Part shown: in pieces, positions 1 through 5,791 of the stretch
Position numbering within the stretch: position 1 is the stretch's first letter
How the letters are laid out: every line of letters begins with the position of its first letter
From: CAVPGH01 sp046726955
GTDB lineage: Bacteria; Acidobacteriota; Vicinamibacteria; Fen-336
Assembly: GCA_046726955.1 (NCBI GenBank)
Contig: JBKPBQ010000569.1
Coordinates: 1 to 7,268, forward strand
DNA length: 7,268 nt
Direction: 5' to 3'
The notes under the pieces: generated by a model
Database searches by the model: none
Seen by the model: the letters and a program-made list of their open reading frames with translations, nothing else
What the model was told of the DNA's origin: nothing
Made by a program: the position numbers and the translations under genes

Positions 1-276
1 GGCCCCAGCTGCCCCGTCGAGGGCCTGGAAGAGTGTCCGCCGTTCGCCGTCTCTGCGGTCAAGCTGAAGCTCACATCTCTCGCGAACGGGGCGACGACTC
101 CGCTGTCGAGCGACGCCCGCGGCGAGTTCCGGATACTCCTGCCCCCCGGACGCTACCAGGTCGAGCTGGTGGAGGCGCCCGGGGGCGTCGTGACTGGCGA
201 ACTTCCAACCACGGTGACAATCATCGAGGACCAGGAGACCCGGCTGGATATTCGCTTCGATTCCGGCATCCGCTGA
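1..276 (+). CDS. Carboxypeptidase-regulatory-like domain protein, 3' end only
   Basis: Reading frame 1 is open from the first base to a TGA at 274-276 and gives the last 91 residues of a protein whose start lies outside the window. It begins GPSCPVEGLEECPP. A stretch of alternating hydrophobic residues (VKLKL) follows, then SDARGEFRILLPPGRYQVEL at residues about 42-61. The order 'D-x-x-G-x-F-x-x-x-LPPG-x-Y' is typical of the carboxypeptidase regulatory-like / CarboxypepD_reg beta-sandwich fold found on many exported bacterial proteins. The GPxCPV motif with a second Cys close by is a pattern I associate with small exported or lipid-anchored proteins of this type. The exact role is unknown; a surface or periplasmic location is inferred from the fold. 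The gene converges on the large secreted-protein gene to its right, with a hairpin in the 100-bp gap. Confidence 0.75.
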   Translation, partial: GPSCPVEGLEECPPFAVSAVKLKLTSLANGATTPLSSDARGEFRILLPPGRYQVELVEAPGGVVTGELPTTVTIIEDQETRLDIRFDSGIR

Positions 277-302
277 CCCGGCCATTGGCCGTCATCCGAC
301 CT

Positions 303-321
303 CTCGACGAGGCTCGACGAG
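303..321. repeat. Two 9-bp direct repeats, CTCGACGAG
   Basis: CTCGACGAG occurs at 303-311 and again at 313-321, a 10-bp period. Each copy is itself an inverted repeat (CTCG-A-CGAG). They lie between two convergent stop codons, just left of the larger hairpin at 325-356. They may add secondary structure to the 3' ends of both transcripts; no protein-binding role can be shown. Confidence 0.45.
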
Positions 322-324
322 CTT

Positions 325-356
325 CGGCGCGGAGGGAAAGCGCACCCTCCGCGCCG
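325..356. terminator. Candidate bidirectional terminator hairpin
   Basis: Arms CGGCGCGGAGGG (325-336) and CCCTCCGCGCCG (345-356) are perfectly complementary over 12 bp around an 8-nt loop. The hairpin lies between the stop at 276 and the stop at 377-379 of two convergent genes, where a shared terminator is expected. There is no clear T tract on either side, so it is not a textbook intrinsic terminator; it may work with Rho or simply protect the 3' ends. Confidence 0.6.
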
Positions 357-376
357 GGTCGGTGGTCTCTCGCGAC

Positions 377-2023
377 TTACGGGCAGAAGCCTATGCGAGC
401 GATGCGGGTCCCCCAGTTGGTCGCGTTGAGGATCGTCTCGTTGACGATCCAGGCCTGCCGGTTGCTGGCGCAACCGACGACAGCCGTCGGGTCGAGAGTC
501 ACCGCCGAGTAGTCACCCCACCGTTCGACCGTGCTGAGGCTCGGGTTGTAGAACGCGGGGCTCGTGAAGAGGGAGCTTCCGGCGGGGATGACGCCCAGCG
601 GGTCGGCGGGTTGACGCCCCGAGACGCGCACGCGCGCCTGGTGGCGCAAGAGCACGTTCGGGTTCGCGACGTCCGTGGAGCTCCACGTCACAAACGCCTC
701 GTTTCCGGTATTCGCCACTATGGAGGCGTTGAAGTCGTGCGAGGTGGCGCCCTCGAAGAAGAAGCCCGACTGCTTCAGCGTATTGGCTCCGACCCCCTCG
801 GTGTCGATCTGATAGAACCTGGGAGCCGCGAAGCCGACGAGGTTGATCGTGTGGACGTTCCAGAGGGAGTCCCCGTACTGGGCGCTCGCGTAGACGAACC
901 GCCGATCGAGGGTGTCGAGCCTGTCGGTCGTGCCGACCTGTGGCGCGGAAGGGGGCACTGCGTAGTCGGGTACGTCGACCAGCGCCTGGAGCACCAAGGT
1001 GGCCTGGCCCGCGTTGCTCATGTTCTCGCCCCGGTACAGATGAAGCTGCGTGAAGTTGTTGGCGGCCACGAAATAGGCATTCTTGTTCTGGTCCTGGACG
1101 ATGGGGGGCGCGAGGGTGGCCGCCAGGCCCGTGAACACGGGAACGCCGAAGCCGAGGCCGTTGTAGATCCGGGCCTTGGCGATTGGCATCATCGCCGCGA
1201 ACTTGAAGGGGCCCGCCGGCGTGTCGAAGATGTTGCCGGTCACGAGGACGGCGTCCTGGTCCATCCCGAGGTTCGGATAGTCCCACCAGTCGCCGGCGTT
1301 GAATGCCGCGCCGCCGAAGGTGACTACGTATTTGAAGTACGCGCCGGCCGGGTTCCCGGTCGTGGAGACCGCCAGATACCACCGACGGACCGGATCCGTG
1401 GACGATGCTGCTATGCGTGTCGCGACGATCACCCAGCGATTCCAGGTCTGGTCGTACGCGACGCGGGGGTCGAAGAGCGATTCCGTGGCTCCGAAGAACG
1501 CGGTCAGGCTCGTGCTCAGGAGCAACGCCGGCGTCGGTGTGGCCTTGTTGTAGACGACGATCCGGGTGTTGACGACCTCCACGAAGTTTGACGGTCCCAC
1601 GGCTCCGTGCGTGTCCGGCGGGCGGCAGGTACCGCACGCCGCGGCCTGGTTGATCCCGTTGAAGACGATGCCCTTGAGGGTCGGGGGGGCCAGCGGCCCC
1701 TCCGGCGCCAGCATCAGCGGCTTCGAGGGGGCCGCCGCCCGCTGGGCCGCCTCCTTCATGCTCCTGTAGACGGCCGGGTCCAGGTCGGTTTCGAGCTCGT
1801 CGGCCTCCTGGAAGGGGATATCGCCGTTCTCGATCGCGAACTGCTCGCGGTCCTCGGGTGTCCAGAGGGTCGCCTTTCCCACCTGGAGGATCGCGGAGGG
1901 TCGAATCGCGAAACCGACACTCGCCGAAGTGTTCGGGTCGTCCTGGGCCTCTGTCCGGTCGCGCAGCGCTCCGGCCGCGATGGCCGCCGCGAGCACGACT
2001 AGCGACAATACGACTCTCTTCAT
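377..2023 (-). CDS. Large secreted protein, PPDT-GAVGP / WGDYS type, function unknown
   Basis: A 548-residue protein. The ATG at 2021-2023 is preceded by AGGAG (2029-2033) at 5-nt spacing, which fixes the start. Residues 1-26 form a signal peptide: MKR, a hydrophobic core of Val/Leu/Ala, then an Ala-containing cleavage region. Residues 27-115 look like a propeptide or linker. From about 120 a beta-rich region carries CGTC (130-133), PPDTHGAVGP (135-144), many aromatic-ended strands, and near the C terminus WGDYSAV (502-508) with Cys518 and Cys547. I associate the PPDT-x-GAVGP and WGDYS motifs with large exported proteins that look like sialidase-type beta-propellers, but I see no catalytic set and assign no enzyme activity. 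An extracellular or periplasmic location follows from the signal peptide. The four cysteines could form disulfides. It has its own promoter and a long leader. Length and frame are intact. Confidence 0.88.
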   Translation of the reverse strand: MKRVVLSLVVLAAAIAAGALRDRTEAQDDPNTSASVGFAIRPSAILQVGKATLWTPEDREQFAIENGDIPFQEADELETDLDPAVYRSMKEAAQRAAAPSKPLMLAPEGPLAPPTLKGIVFNGINQAAACGTCRPPDTHGAVGPSNFVEVVNTRIVVYNKATPTPALLLSTSLTAFFGATESLFDPRVAYDQTWNRWVIVATRIAASSTDPVRRWYLAVSTTGNPAGAYFKYVVTFGGAAFNAGDWWDYPNLGMDQDAVLVTGNIFDTPAGPFKFAAMMPIAKARIYNGLGFGVPVFTGLAATLAPPIVQDQNKNAYFVAANNFTQLHLYRGENMSNAGQATLVLQALVDVPDYAVPPSAPQVGTTDRLDTLDRRFVYASAQYGDSLWNVHTINLVGFAAPRFYQIDTEGVGANTLKQSGFFFEGATSHDFNASIVANTGNEAFVTWSSTDVANPNVLLRHQARVRVSGRQPADPLGVIPAGSSLFTSPAFYNPSLSTVERWGDYSAVTLDPTAVVGCASNRQAWIVNETILNATNWGTRIARIGFCP

Positions 2024-2260
2024 GCGAACTCCTGCTCTAGCCTTCCGGCACGTCGGGCCGAAGACGGGTCCGGCAGGGTGGCGCGTCGGAAACGAGACGC
2101 TGCGGCCGAGCTACATCCCCGGGGGGCTGAGCGCAAGCCTCCGACTTACCTTCAAGCAAGTTTCGCTAGGCTGGCTCACGACCCCGGAACAAGCAGAATC
2201 GACGATGGCAACACGAGACTCGCGCACAGCGATAGCCGCGCGCACCTCAGGCGGGTACCT
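2024..2260 (-). other. Long 5' leader of the secreted-protein gene
   Basis: If transcription starts just after the -10 box at 2267-2272, the mRNA has about 235 untranslated bases before the ATG at 2023. I found no convincing gene in it. Structure that can be seen: CCGG/CCGG plus CGTC/GACG arms over 2045-2073, close to the ribosome-binding site, and a GCGTC/GACGC stem (2083-2087 with 2096-2100). The latter competes with a 6-bp pairing between 2085-2090 and 2140-2145. No known riboswitch consensus was recognised, and such short stems are easily met by chance in GC-rich DNA. Confidence 0.35.
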
Positions 2261-2266
2261 CAATCG

Positions 2267-2295
2267 GATATAGGTTCCAACCGCATACTTGTCAA
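2267..2295 (-). promoter_or_regulatory. Sigma-70-type promoter, leftward
   Basis: On the minus strand there is a perfect -35 TTGACA (2290-2295), a 17-bp spacer and a -10 TATATC (2267-2272). It stands out in GC-rich DNA as the best promoter match I found in the window. It lies between the yhhQ terminator and the secreted-protein gene, so it most likely drives the latter. Confidence 0.7.
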
Positions 2296-2326
2296 TCGGA
2301 AGTGTTGATCCTTGGATACAAACGAG

Positions 2327-2365
2327 AAAAAGAGGTGGTTGGGAGCTCAGAACGGACTCCACCCC
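2327..2365 (-). terminator. Intrinsic terminator after yhhQ
   Basis: Read on the minus strand, GGGGTGG (2359-2365) pairs with CCACCTC (2332-2338), with one G-U pair. The stem closes a 20-nt loop and is followed at once by a T run (2327-2331). The upstream arm overlaps the last base of the yhhQ stop codon. This is a standard hairpin-plus-U-tract arrangement and separates the tRNA-yhhQ transcript from the promoter of the next gene. Confidence 0.65.
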
Positions 2366-3074
2366 TAGGTCTGTAGCGAGAACGGGGTGAAGTCCGTCTG
2401 GCGGTCGAAGTAGTCCTCGTGCTCCGCCCGCTTCAGGAAGTTCACGACGCGGTAGGTCAGCGGGGTCATGACGGCCTCCCAGCCGACCTTGAGCGCGTAG
2501 TTGGCCAGCATCACGGTCAGCACGAGGTCGTTCGTCCAGACGCCCAGGAAGGCGAGCGGGTAGAAGATGAGCGAATCCACGGCCTCTCCGACGATCGTCG
2601 AGCCGATGGTGCGTGCCCAGAGGAACCGTCCCGAGGTCTGGATCTTCATCTTCGCGAGGACGTAATCTTCGCGAGGACGTACGAGTTGCAGAACTCGCCC
2701 GAGAAGTAGGCCACGAGCGAGGCGAGCACGATTCGCGGCGTCGAGCCGTACACGGTCTCGTAGGCCGCCTGGTTCGGCCAGCCCTCGGCGGGAGGGAAGG
2801 CGAGGATCGCCCAGCTCATGAACGACGCGAAGGCGAGAGCGGCGAATCCTGCCCACACCACCCGCCGGGCGCGGGCGTAGCCGTACACCTCGGTGAGCAC
2901 GTCTCCGAAGATGTAGCTGATCGGGAAGAAGAGGACCCCGGCCCCGAACTTGAAGGAGCCGATCTGGGCGACCTTGGCCGCGCCGATGACGTTGGCACAG
3001 AGCAGGACCGTCACGAAGGCGGCCATCACGAAGTCGTAGTAGCGGTAGACACGGCGCGCGGGGTCCTGGGGCAT
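2365..3074 (-). pseudogene. yhhQ: YhhQ-family queuosine precursor transporter, frameshifted by a 17-bp duplication
   Basis: The family (DUF165 / 'vitamin uptake transporter') consists of inner-membrane proteins that import queuosine precursors such as preQ0 for tRNA modification. The start is ATG 3072-3074 with AGGAG at 3079-3083. The first 136 residues are intact: hydrophobic helices, the family-like SYIFGDVLTEVYGY (53-66) and GEFCNSYVLAK (126-136). A tandem 17-bp duplication (2648-2681) then shifts the frame and the first part ends at TGA 2646-2648 (142 residues). The remainder continues in another frame as MKIQTSGRFLWARTIGSTIV and on through VDSLIFYPLAFLGVW to TAG 2365-2367. Removing one repeat copy restores a continuous 230-residue protein, the normal family length. 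Either the gene is recently broken, it is made as two pieces, or the duplication is an assembly or sequencing error. It follows tRNA-Val by 27 bp and has its own terminator. Confidence 0.88.
2648..2681. repeat. 17-bp exact tandem duplication inside yhhQ
   Basis: The unit ATCTTCGCGAGGACGTA occurs at 2648-2664 and 2665-2681 with no mismatch and no gap. In the gene it repeats the codons for YVLAK. Because 17 is not a multiple of three, it causes the frameshift; deleting either copy restores the expected protein. Confidence 0.95.
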
Positions 3075-3101
3075 CCTTCTCCTGTTCAGCGCGCCTGGGG
3101 A

Positions 3102-3176
3102 TGGTGGGCGCTGTAGGATTCGAACCTACGACTTCCACCGTGTGAAGGTGGCACTCTACCGCTGAGTTAAGCGCCC
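3102..3176 (-). tRNA. tRNA-Val, anticodon CAC
   Basis: The minus strand folds as a complete cloverleaf of 72 nt plus CCA. The acceptor is GGGCGCT/AGCGCCC, the D stem ACTC/GAGT with loop AGCGGTA, and the anticodon stem CCACC/GGTGG with loop TTCACAC. A 5-nt variable loop and T arm GTAGG-TTCGAAT-CCTAC follow. The anticodon CAC is at 3142-3144 and reads the valine codon GUG. The discriminator base is A (3105) and the 3' CCA is encoded (3102-3104). It has its own upstream promoter and no terminator before yhhQ. Confidence 0.97.
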
Positions 3177-3191
3177 GAGCAGTAAGCCCAG

Positions 3192-3220
3192 AGAATAGAC
3201 CCGGCTCTCTCGAGGGTCAA
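3192..3220 (-). promoter_or_regulatory. Promoter of tRNA-Val (and probably yhhQ)
   Basis: On the minus strand there is TTGACC (3215-3220), a 17-bp spacer and TATTCT (3192-3197). The -10 box ends 15 bp before the mature tRNA 5' end, fitting a short processed leader. As no other promoter is visible before yhhQ, it probably serves both genes. Confidence 0.7.
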
Positions 3221-3232
3221 CAAGCAGTGGGA

Positions 3233-3244
3233 GGGGCCGGCCCC
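3233..3244. promoter_or_regulatory. 12-bp perfect palindrome, GGGGCCGGCCCC
   Basis: A self-complementary 12-mer just upstream of the tRNA-Val -35 box in the divergent intergenic region. It could be an operator, but GC-only palindromes are less surprising in this base composition. Confidence 0.3.
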
Positions 3245-3257
3245 CGCTCGATCGTCC

Positions 3258-3269
3258 CCTGACGTCAGG
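3258..3269. promoter_or_regulatory. 12-bp perfect palindrome, CCTGACGTCAGG
   Basis: A self-complementary 12-mer centred on TGACGTCA. Its right end lies 18 bp upstream of the candidate -35 box for LP1 and its left end 37 bp upstream of the tRNA -35 box. The position between divergent promoters suits an operator for a dimeric regulator. No regulator gene is in the window. Confidence 0.4.
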
Positions 3270-3287
3270 TTCCCTTACAGTTTTTTC

Positions 3288-3316
3288 TTGTAGTCAAGCC
3301 CCATTATGGCTAGGAT
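3288..3316 (+). promoter_or_regulatory. Candidate promoter of LP1
   Basis: TTGTAG (3288-3293), a 17-bp spacer and TAGGAT (3311-3316). The boxes match the consensus only moderately (3/6 and 4/6), but the spacing is ideal and the AT-rich stretch stands out from its surroundings. The ATG follows about 28 bp after the -10 box. Confidence 0.45.
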
Positions 3317-3343
3317 AGTCATGTTTTTTCTGAGGGGCTATTT

Positions 3344-3931
3344 ATGAGCGGAAGAGGACCATTATACGGCGCTTTCGTGACGGGCCTTGCCATCCTCGGA
3401 TGCCACACGATCACCGAGCTGCCGAGCGTTCCGTCCGCGTCGCCCACACCGGGTGTCATCACCCCGATCCAGATCCCGGTGACGAACGTTCCGACTCCGC
3501 CCCCCACGCCCACTCCTCCCCCGGCGACGCCGCCTCCGACCTCGACCCCGACTCCGACGCCCACCGCGACGCCGCCCCCGGGCGGGCAGATCAACGTCCT
3601 GTGCTCGCCCGCCTACGCCCCCGACGGCCTGAACTGCCCCAAGAACCCGAACCCCGCGTTCGTCGGCGATGTGGAGGCGGCGATCCTGAAGCTCGTGCAC
3701 GATCAGCCCCAGCTCTTCAGCGGCTACACGGTCCTCGACCGCGTCGCCTACTACAACGGGGTCTTCCAGAACCTCTACGACGCGGGTCTCTGCGCGGCGC
3801 CGGACGGCGAGGAAGTGGCGGTGTCGACGATCGCCAACCGCAACGACCGGGAGAACTACCAGATCCTGACGTCGGCGGGAAAGTACCGCACGGGCATCAA
3901 CAGCCACATCTCGGCCTGCCACGTCCCCTAG
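3344..3931 (+). CDS. LP1: lipoprotein with Pro/Thr linker and one four-Cys domain
   Basis: A 195-residue protein of no family I recognise. The ATG is preceded by GAGGGG (3332-3337) at 6-nt spacing. Residues 1-20 are a short lipoprotein signal ending in a lipobox-like ILGC, with Cys20 as the likely lipidated residue. Residues 28-80 form a Pro/Thr/Ser-rich linker, nearly all P and T from 50 to 78. Residues 82-193 form a compact domain with Cys87, Cys98, Cys150 and Cys192. Its landmarks are a helix starting DVEAAI, then QPQLF (121-125), AGLCA (147-151), DGEEVAV (154-160) and ENYQI (170-174). The same domain occurs twice in LP2 downstream, with matching cysteine spacing. The protein is probably anchored to a membrane with the domain held out on the linker. 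Four cysteines at fixed spacing suggest two disulfides. An 85-bp palindrome follows the stop by two bases. Function unknown. Confidence 0.85.
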   Translation: MSGRGPLYGAFVTGLAILGCHTITELPSVPSASPTPGVITPIQIPVTNVPTPPPTPTPPPATPPPTSTPTPTPTATPPPGGQINVLCSPAYAPDGLNCPKNPNPAFVGDVEAAILKLVHDQPQLFSGYTVLDRVAYYNGVFQNLYDAGLCAAPDGEEVAVSTIANRNDRENYQILTSAGKYRTGINSHISACHVP

Positions 3932-3933
3932 CA

Positions 3934-4018
3934 GGGTGCTGAAGAGTATCCTCACGCCGCGCGCGGCCGTCGTTCACGGCTGCGCGCGGGATTCTCGACG
4001 CCCGCTTCTTCAGCACCC
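3934..4018. repeat. 85-bp nested palindrome, MITE-like or terminator
   Basis: The outer arms are GGGTGCTGAAGA (3934-3945) and its exact complement TCTTCAGCACCC (4007-4018). Inside is a second stem, CCGCGCGCGGCCGT (3957-3970) with ACGGCTGCGCGCGG (3976-3989), which has one G-U pair and a 5-nt loop. The element fills almost the whole gap between the LP1 stop and the start of the next gene. Exact terminal inverted repeats around a palindromic core suggest a small non-autonomous mobile element; no clear target-site duplication is visible. It could also end or attenuate LP1 transcription, though it lacks a T tract. Confidence 0.65.
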
Positions 4019-4029
4019 GGCGTAGTACG

Positions 4030-5721
4030 GTGAAGCCGCCTCCCGAGCCCCAGACGCTCAGGAGGACCGGCTTCATCGTCGCGGCGCTTCTCGGCCTCGC
4101 CCTCCTGCTTCGCGGGCTCGCGGCGATCGCTCTTCCCGTCGTGTTCGACGAGGTCTGCGTCATGGCCTACGGGGTTCTCCGAGCGTTCCGCGGAGCCCGG
4201 GCCTTCCTATTCGAAGCGCCGATCGCGGTCTCGAACGGCATCACGCCCCTCTGGCTGTGGCTCCAGGGCGTGCCTGCCGCGCTCTTCGGGGAGACGACGA
4301 AGGTCGGTCTGCGAATGCTGCCCCTCGGGCTCGGCCTCGCCGCGGTCTTCTTGACAATGCGCGAGGCCGGGGCCCTCGGCGGCCGCCTGGCCGGCGCGAT
4401 CGGCGGCTTCCTCGCGGCGGTGGACGGCCCCTACCTGTTCGCGAACGCGAGGGGGGAATACTCGGAATCACTACTCGTCGTGCTGGTGCTGTTGCTCCTC
4501 GGCGATCTTCGGAGGGCGGAGGGGGCGCTGCCTGGCATGCGCGCTGCCGTTTGGCCATGCCTGGCCCTGCTCGCCTATTTCGGCAAGGGGCTCGTCATCT
4601 GGGCTGCCTTCTCGACCTACGTACTGCTACTCCTCGCCCTGCGTCGATGGCTGCGGATGGCGACGCACGGCGAGGGACTTCGCGCCATGGTTCTAGTCGT
4701 CGCTCCTCTCGTTCCCGCGCTCGTCTGGCTCCTCGCCGCCCAGGCCGTCCTCTTCGGAGCCGGGGGGACGCTGGCGACGGACCTCGGTCCGGTGGGCAGC
4801 GTGTGGACGAACCTCCGGCGGCTGACCGTGGGCTACGGCCGCGAGGCGCAGCCGTTCATGGTGGGGACCTGGTCTGACGCGCTCTTCGTGTATACACGCT
4901 TCGACGTGTGGCCCACGCTCGCGATCCTGGCCGTCCCCGCGGTCCTCGCCCTCGCCGCGCTCGCCCGCGATCTCGTGGGCGGGATCGTCCGCCGGGACGT
5001 CCGCGCGACCGCGGGTGCCCTGCGTCCCCTGGCGCTCGTCCTCGTGCCCGCGACGGTTCTCTTAGCGAAGGGCACTCTCGACGTGCGGTTCCACCTCCTC
5101 TACTGGCCGGTGCTCCTCGTCTACACCGCGGCCGCCATCGCGGCGTGGGCCGGCCGGCTCGAGAAGGGACCGTCAGCCGCGGCGTTCGCCGCGCTGCTTT
5201 CTCTCGCCGTCTACGTTCCCTGGACGCAGCGAGCCTCGCCGGCGGGGGCGAAGATCGCCTGGGTCGTGGCGATGGTCGTGGTCGTAGGCCTCGCGCGTTA
5301 CTACACGGGGCGGCACCGGGCCGAGCTGACGCTCGCCCCCCTGGCTTTCGTCGCTCTCTTCTCGACCCTGACCGCCGGTCCTCTCGACTGGGGGCGCCGC
5401 TTCGCGTGGGAGCCGAGCCCTCTCGCCTCGGACGTGCCGCGGAGCGTCTCCGACTTCCCGAACGCGGACCTCCAGCTCGTCCGGTGCTCGCTCGGCCGCG
5501 ACACGGTGGAGGAGGCGCGTCCGTTCCTCGTGCGCGCCCTCGAGCGTCATCCCGACGAACGGCAGACGGTGCTCGAGGCCGCGGAGGCGCTCGTCGGCGG
5601 AACGCCGGACGATGCGCGGCTCGCGCTCGGTGCGCTCGGCGCGTTGACGCGCAGGAACCCCGGCGACGCGGAAGCGCGCGCTCTTGCAGAGCGCGCCGTG
5701 CAGGCAGCGGACCATCCTTGA
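4030..5721 (+). CDS. GT39/ArnT-like (GT-C) integral membrane glycosyltransferase
   Basis: A 563-residue protein with about a dozen hydrophobic segments between residues 14 and 450 and a soluble C-terminal tail. After the first membrane segment comes FDE (39-41), the acidic motif of the first outer loop, which in GT-C enzymes is catalytic or metal-binding. Then come SNGITPLWLWLQGVPAALFG (68-87), the usual 'P-L-x-x-x-L-x-x-x-x-x-x-F-G' stretch, ARGEYSES (140-147) and RFHLLYWP (353-360), comparable to the R-Y-L-L-P region of this superfamily. Such enzymes use polyprenyl-phosphate sugars to modify proteins, lipid A or wall polymers at the outer face of the inner membrane; the acceptor here is unknown. 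Residues about 480-560 are helical and Ala-rich, perhaps TPR-like. The GTG at 4030 has no visible ribosome-binding site and sits 11 bp after the palindrome, so the start is uncertain. It lies between two linker-bearing lipoprotein genes. Confidence 0.8.
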   Translation: MKPPPEPQTLRRTGFIVAALLGLALLLRGLAAIALPVVFDEVCVMAYGVLRAFRGARAFLFEAPIAVSNGITPLWLWLQGVPAALFGETTKVGLRMLPLGLGLAAVFLTMREAGALGGRLAGAIGGFLAAVDGPYLFANARGEYSESLLVVLVLLLLGDLRRAEGALPGMRAAVWPCLALLAYFGKGLVIWAAFSTYVLLLLALRRWLRMATHGEGLRAMVLVVAPLVPALVWLLAAQAVLFGAGGTLATDLGPVGSVWTNLRRLTVGYGREAQPFMVGTWSDALFVYTRFDVWPTLAILAVPAVLALAALARDLVGGIVRRDVRATAGALRPLALVLVPATVLLAKGTLDVRFHLLYWPVLLVYTAAAIAAWAGRLEKGPSAAAFAALLSLAVYVPWTQRASPAGAKIAWVVAMVVVVGLARYYTGRHRAELTLAPLAFVALFSTLTAGPLDWGRRFAWEPSPLASDVPRSVSDFPNADLQLVRCSLGRDTVEEARPFLVRALERHPDERQTVLEAAEALVGGTPDDARLALGALGALTRRNPGDAEARALAERAVQAADHP

Positions 5722-5746
5722 CCTCGGGTAGAGGGTGTGGTCTGAT
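5718..5746 (+). promoter_or_regulatory. Candidate promoter of LP2
   Basis: TTGACC (5718-5723) overlaps the stop codon of the glycosyltransferase gene; a 17-bp spacer and TCTGAT (5741-5746) follow. The -35 is good and the -10 moderate (4/6). LP2 may therefore be expressed on its own as well as by read-through. Confidence 0.45.
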
Positions 5747-5791
5747 TAGGGGTTTATTTTCGTTGCCGTCGATTCATTTGGGGGGGTAGGA

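Noticed and set aside
362..1591. 409-codon open frame on the plus strand
   Set aside because: It is antisense to the 548-residue secreted protein, is rich in Arg/Glu/Gly/Val as expected from a mirrored GC-rich gene, and has no signal peptide, domain or ribosome-binding site.
2024..2260. Cyclic-di-GMP or other known riboswitch in the leader
   Set aside because: I compared it with the consensus elements I know and could not place the conserved core; only generic stems remain.
2111..2362. Possible 83-residue small protein on the minus strand in the leader region
   Set aside because: The frame starts inside the yhhQ terminator and runs through the promoter, has no ribosome-binding site and shows no recognisable features.
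2365..3138. Single 257-codon frame covering the end of yhhQ and running through the tRNA gene
   Set aside because: Only its last 95 or so codons are real yhhQ sequence; the rest is Arg/Pro-rich out-of-frame translation, and its start lies inside tRNA-Val.
3490..3590. Minisatellite in the LP1 linker
   Set aside because: The DNA is low in complexity but has no exact long unit; a coding Pro/Thr linker explains it.
3934..4018. CRISPR repeat
   Set aside because: There is one palindromic unit with no regularly spaced copies or spacers, and no cas gene in the window.
4908..5789. 293-codon open frame overlapping the glycosyltransferase
   Set aside because: Its Arg/Pro-rich composition is typical of a shifted frame of a GC-rich membrane-protein gene; the overlapping frame has clear membrane segments and motifs.
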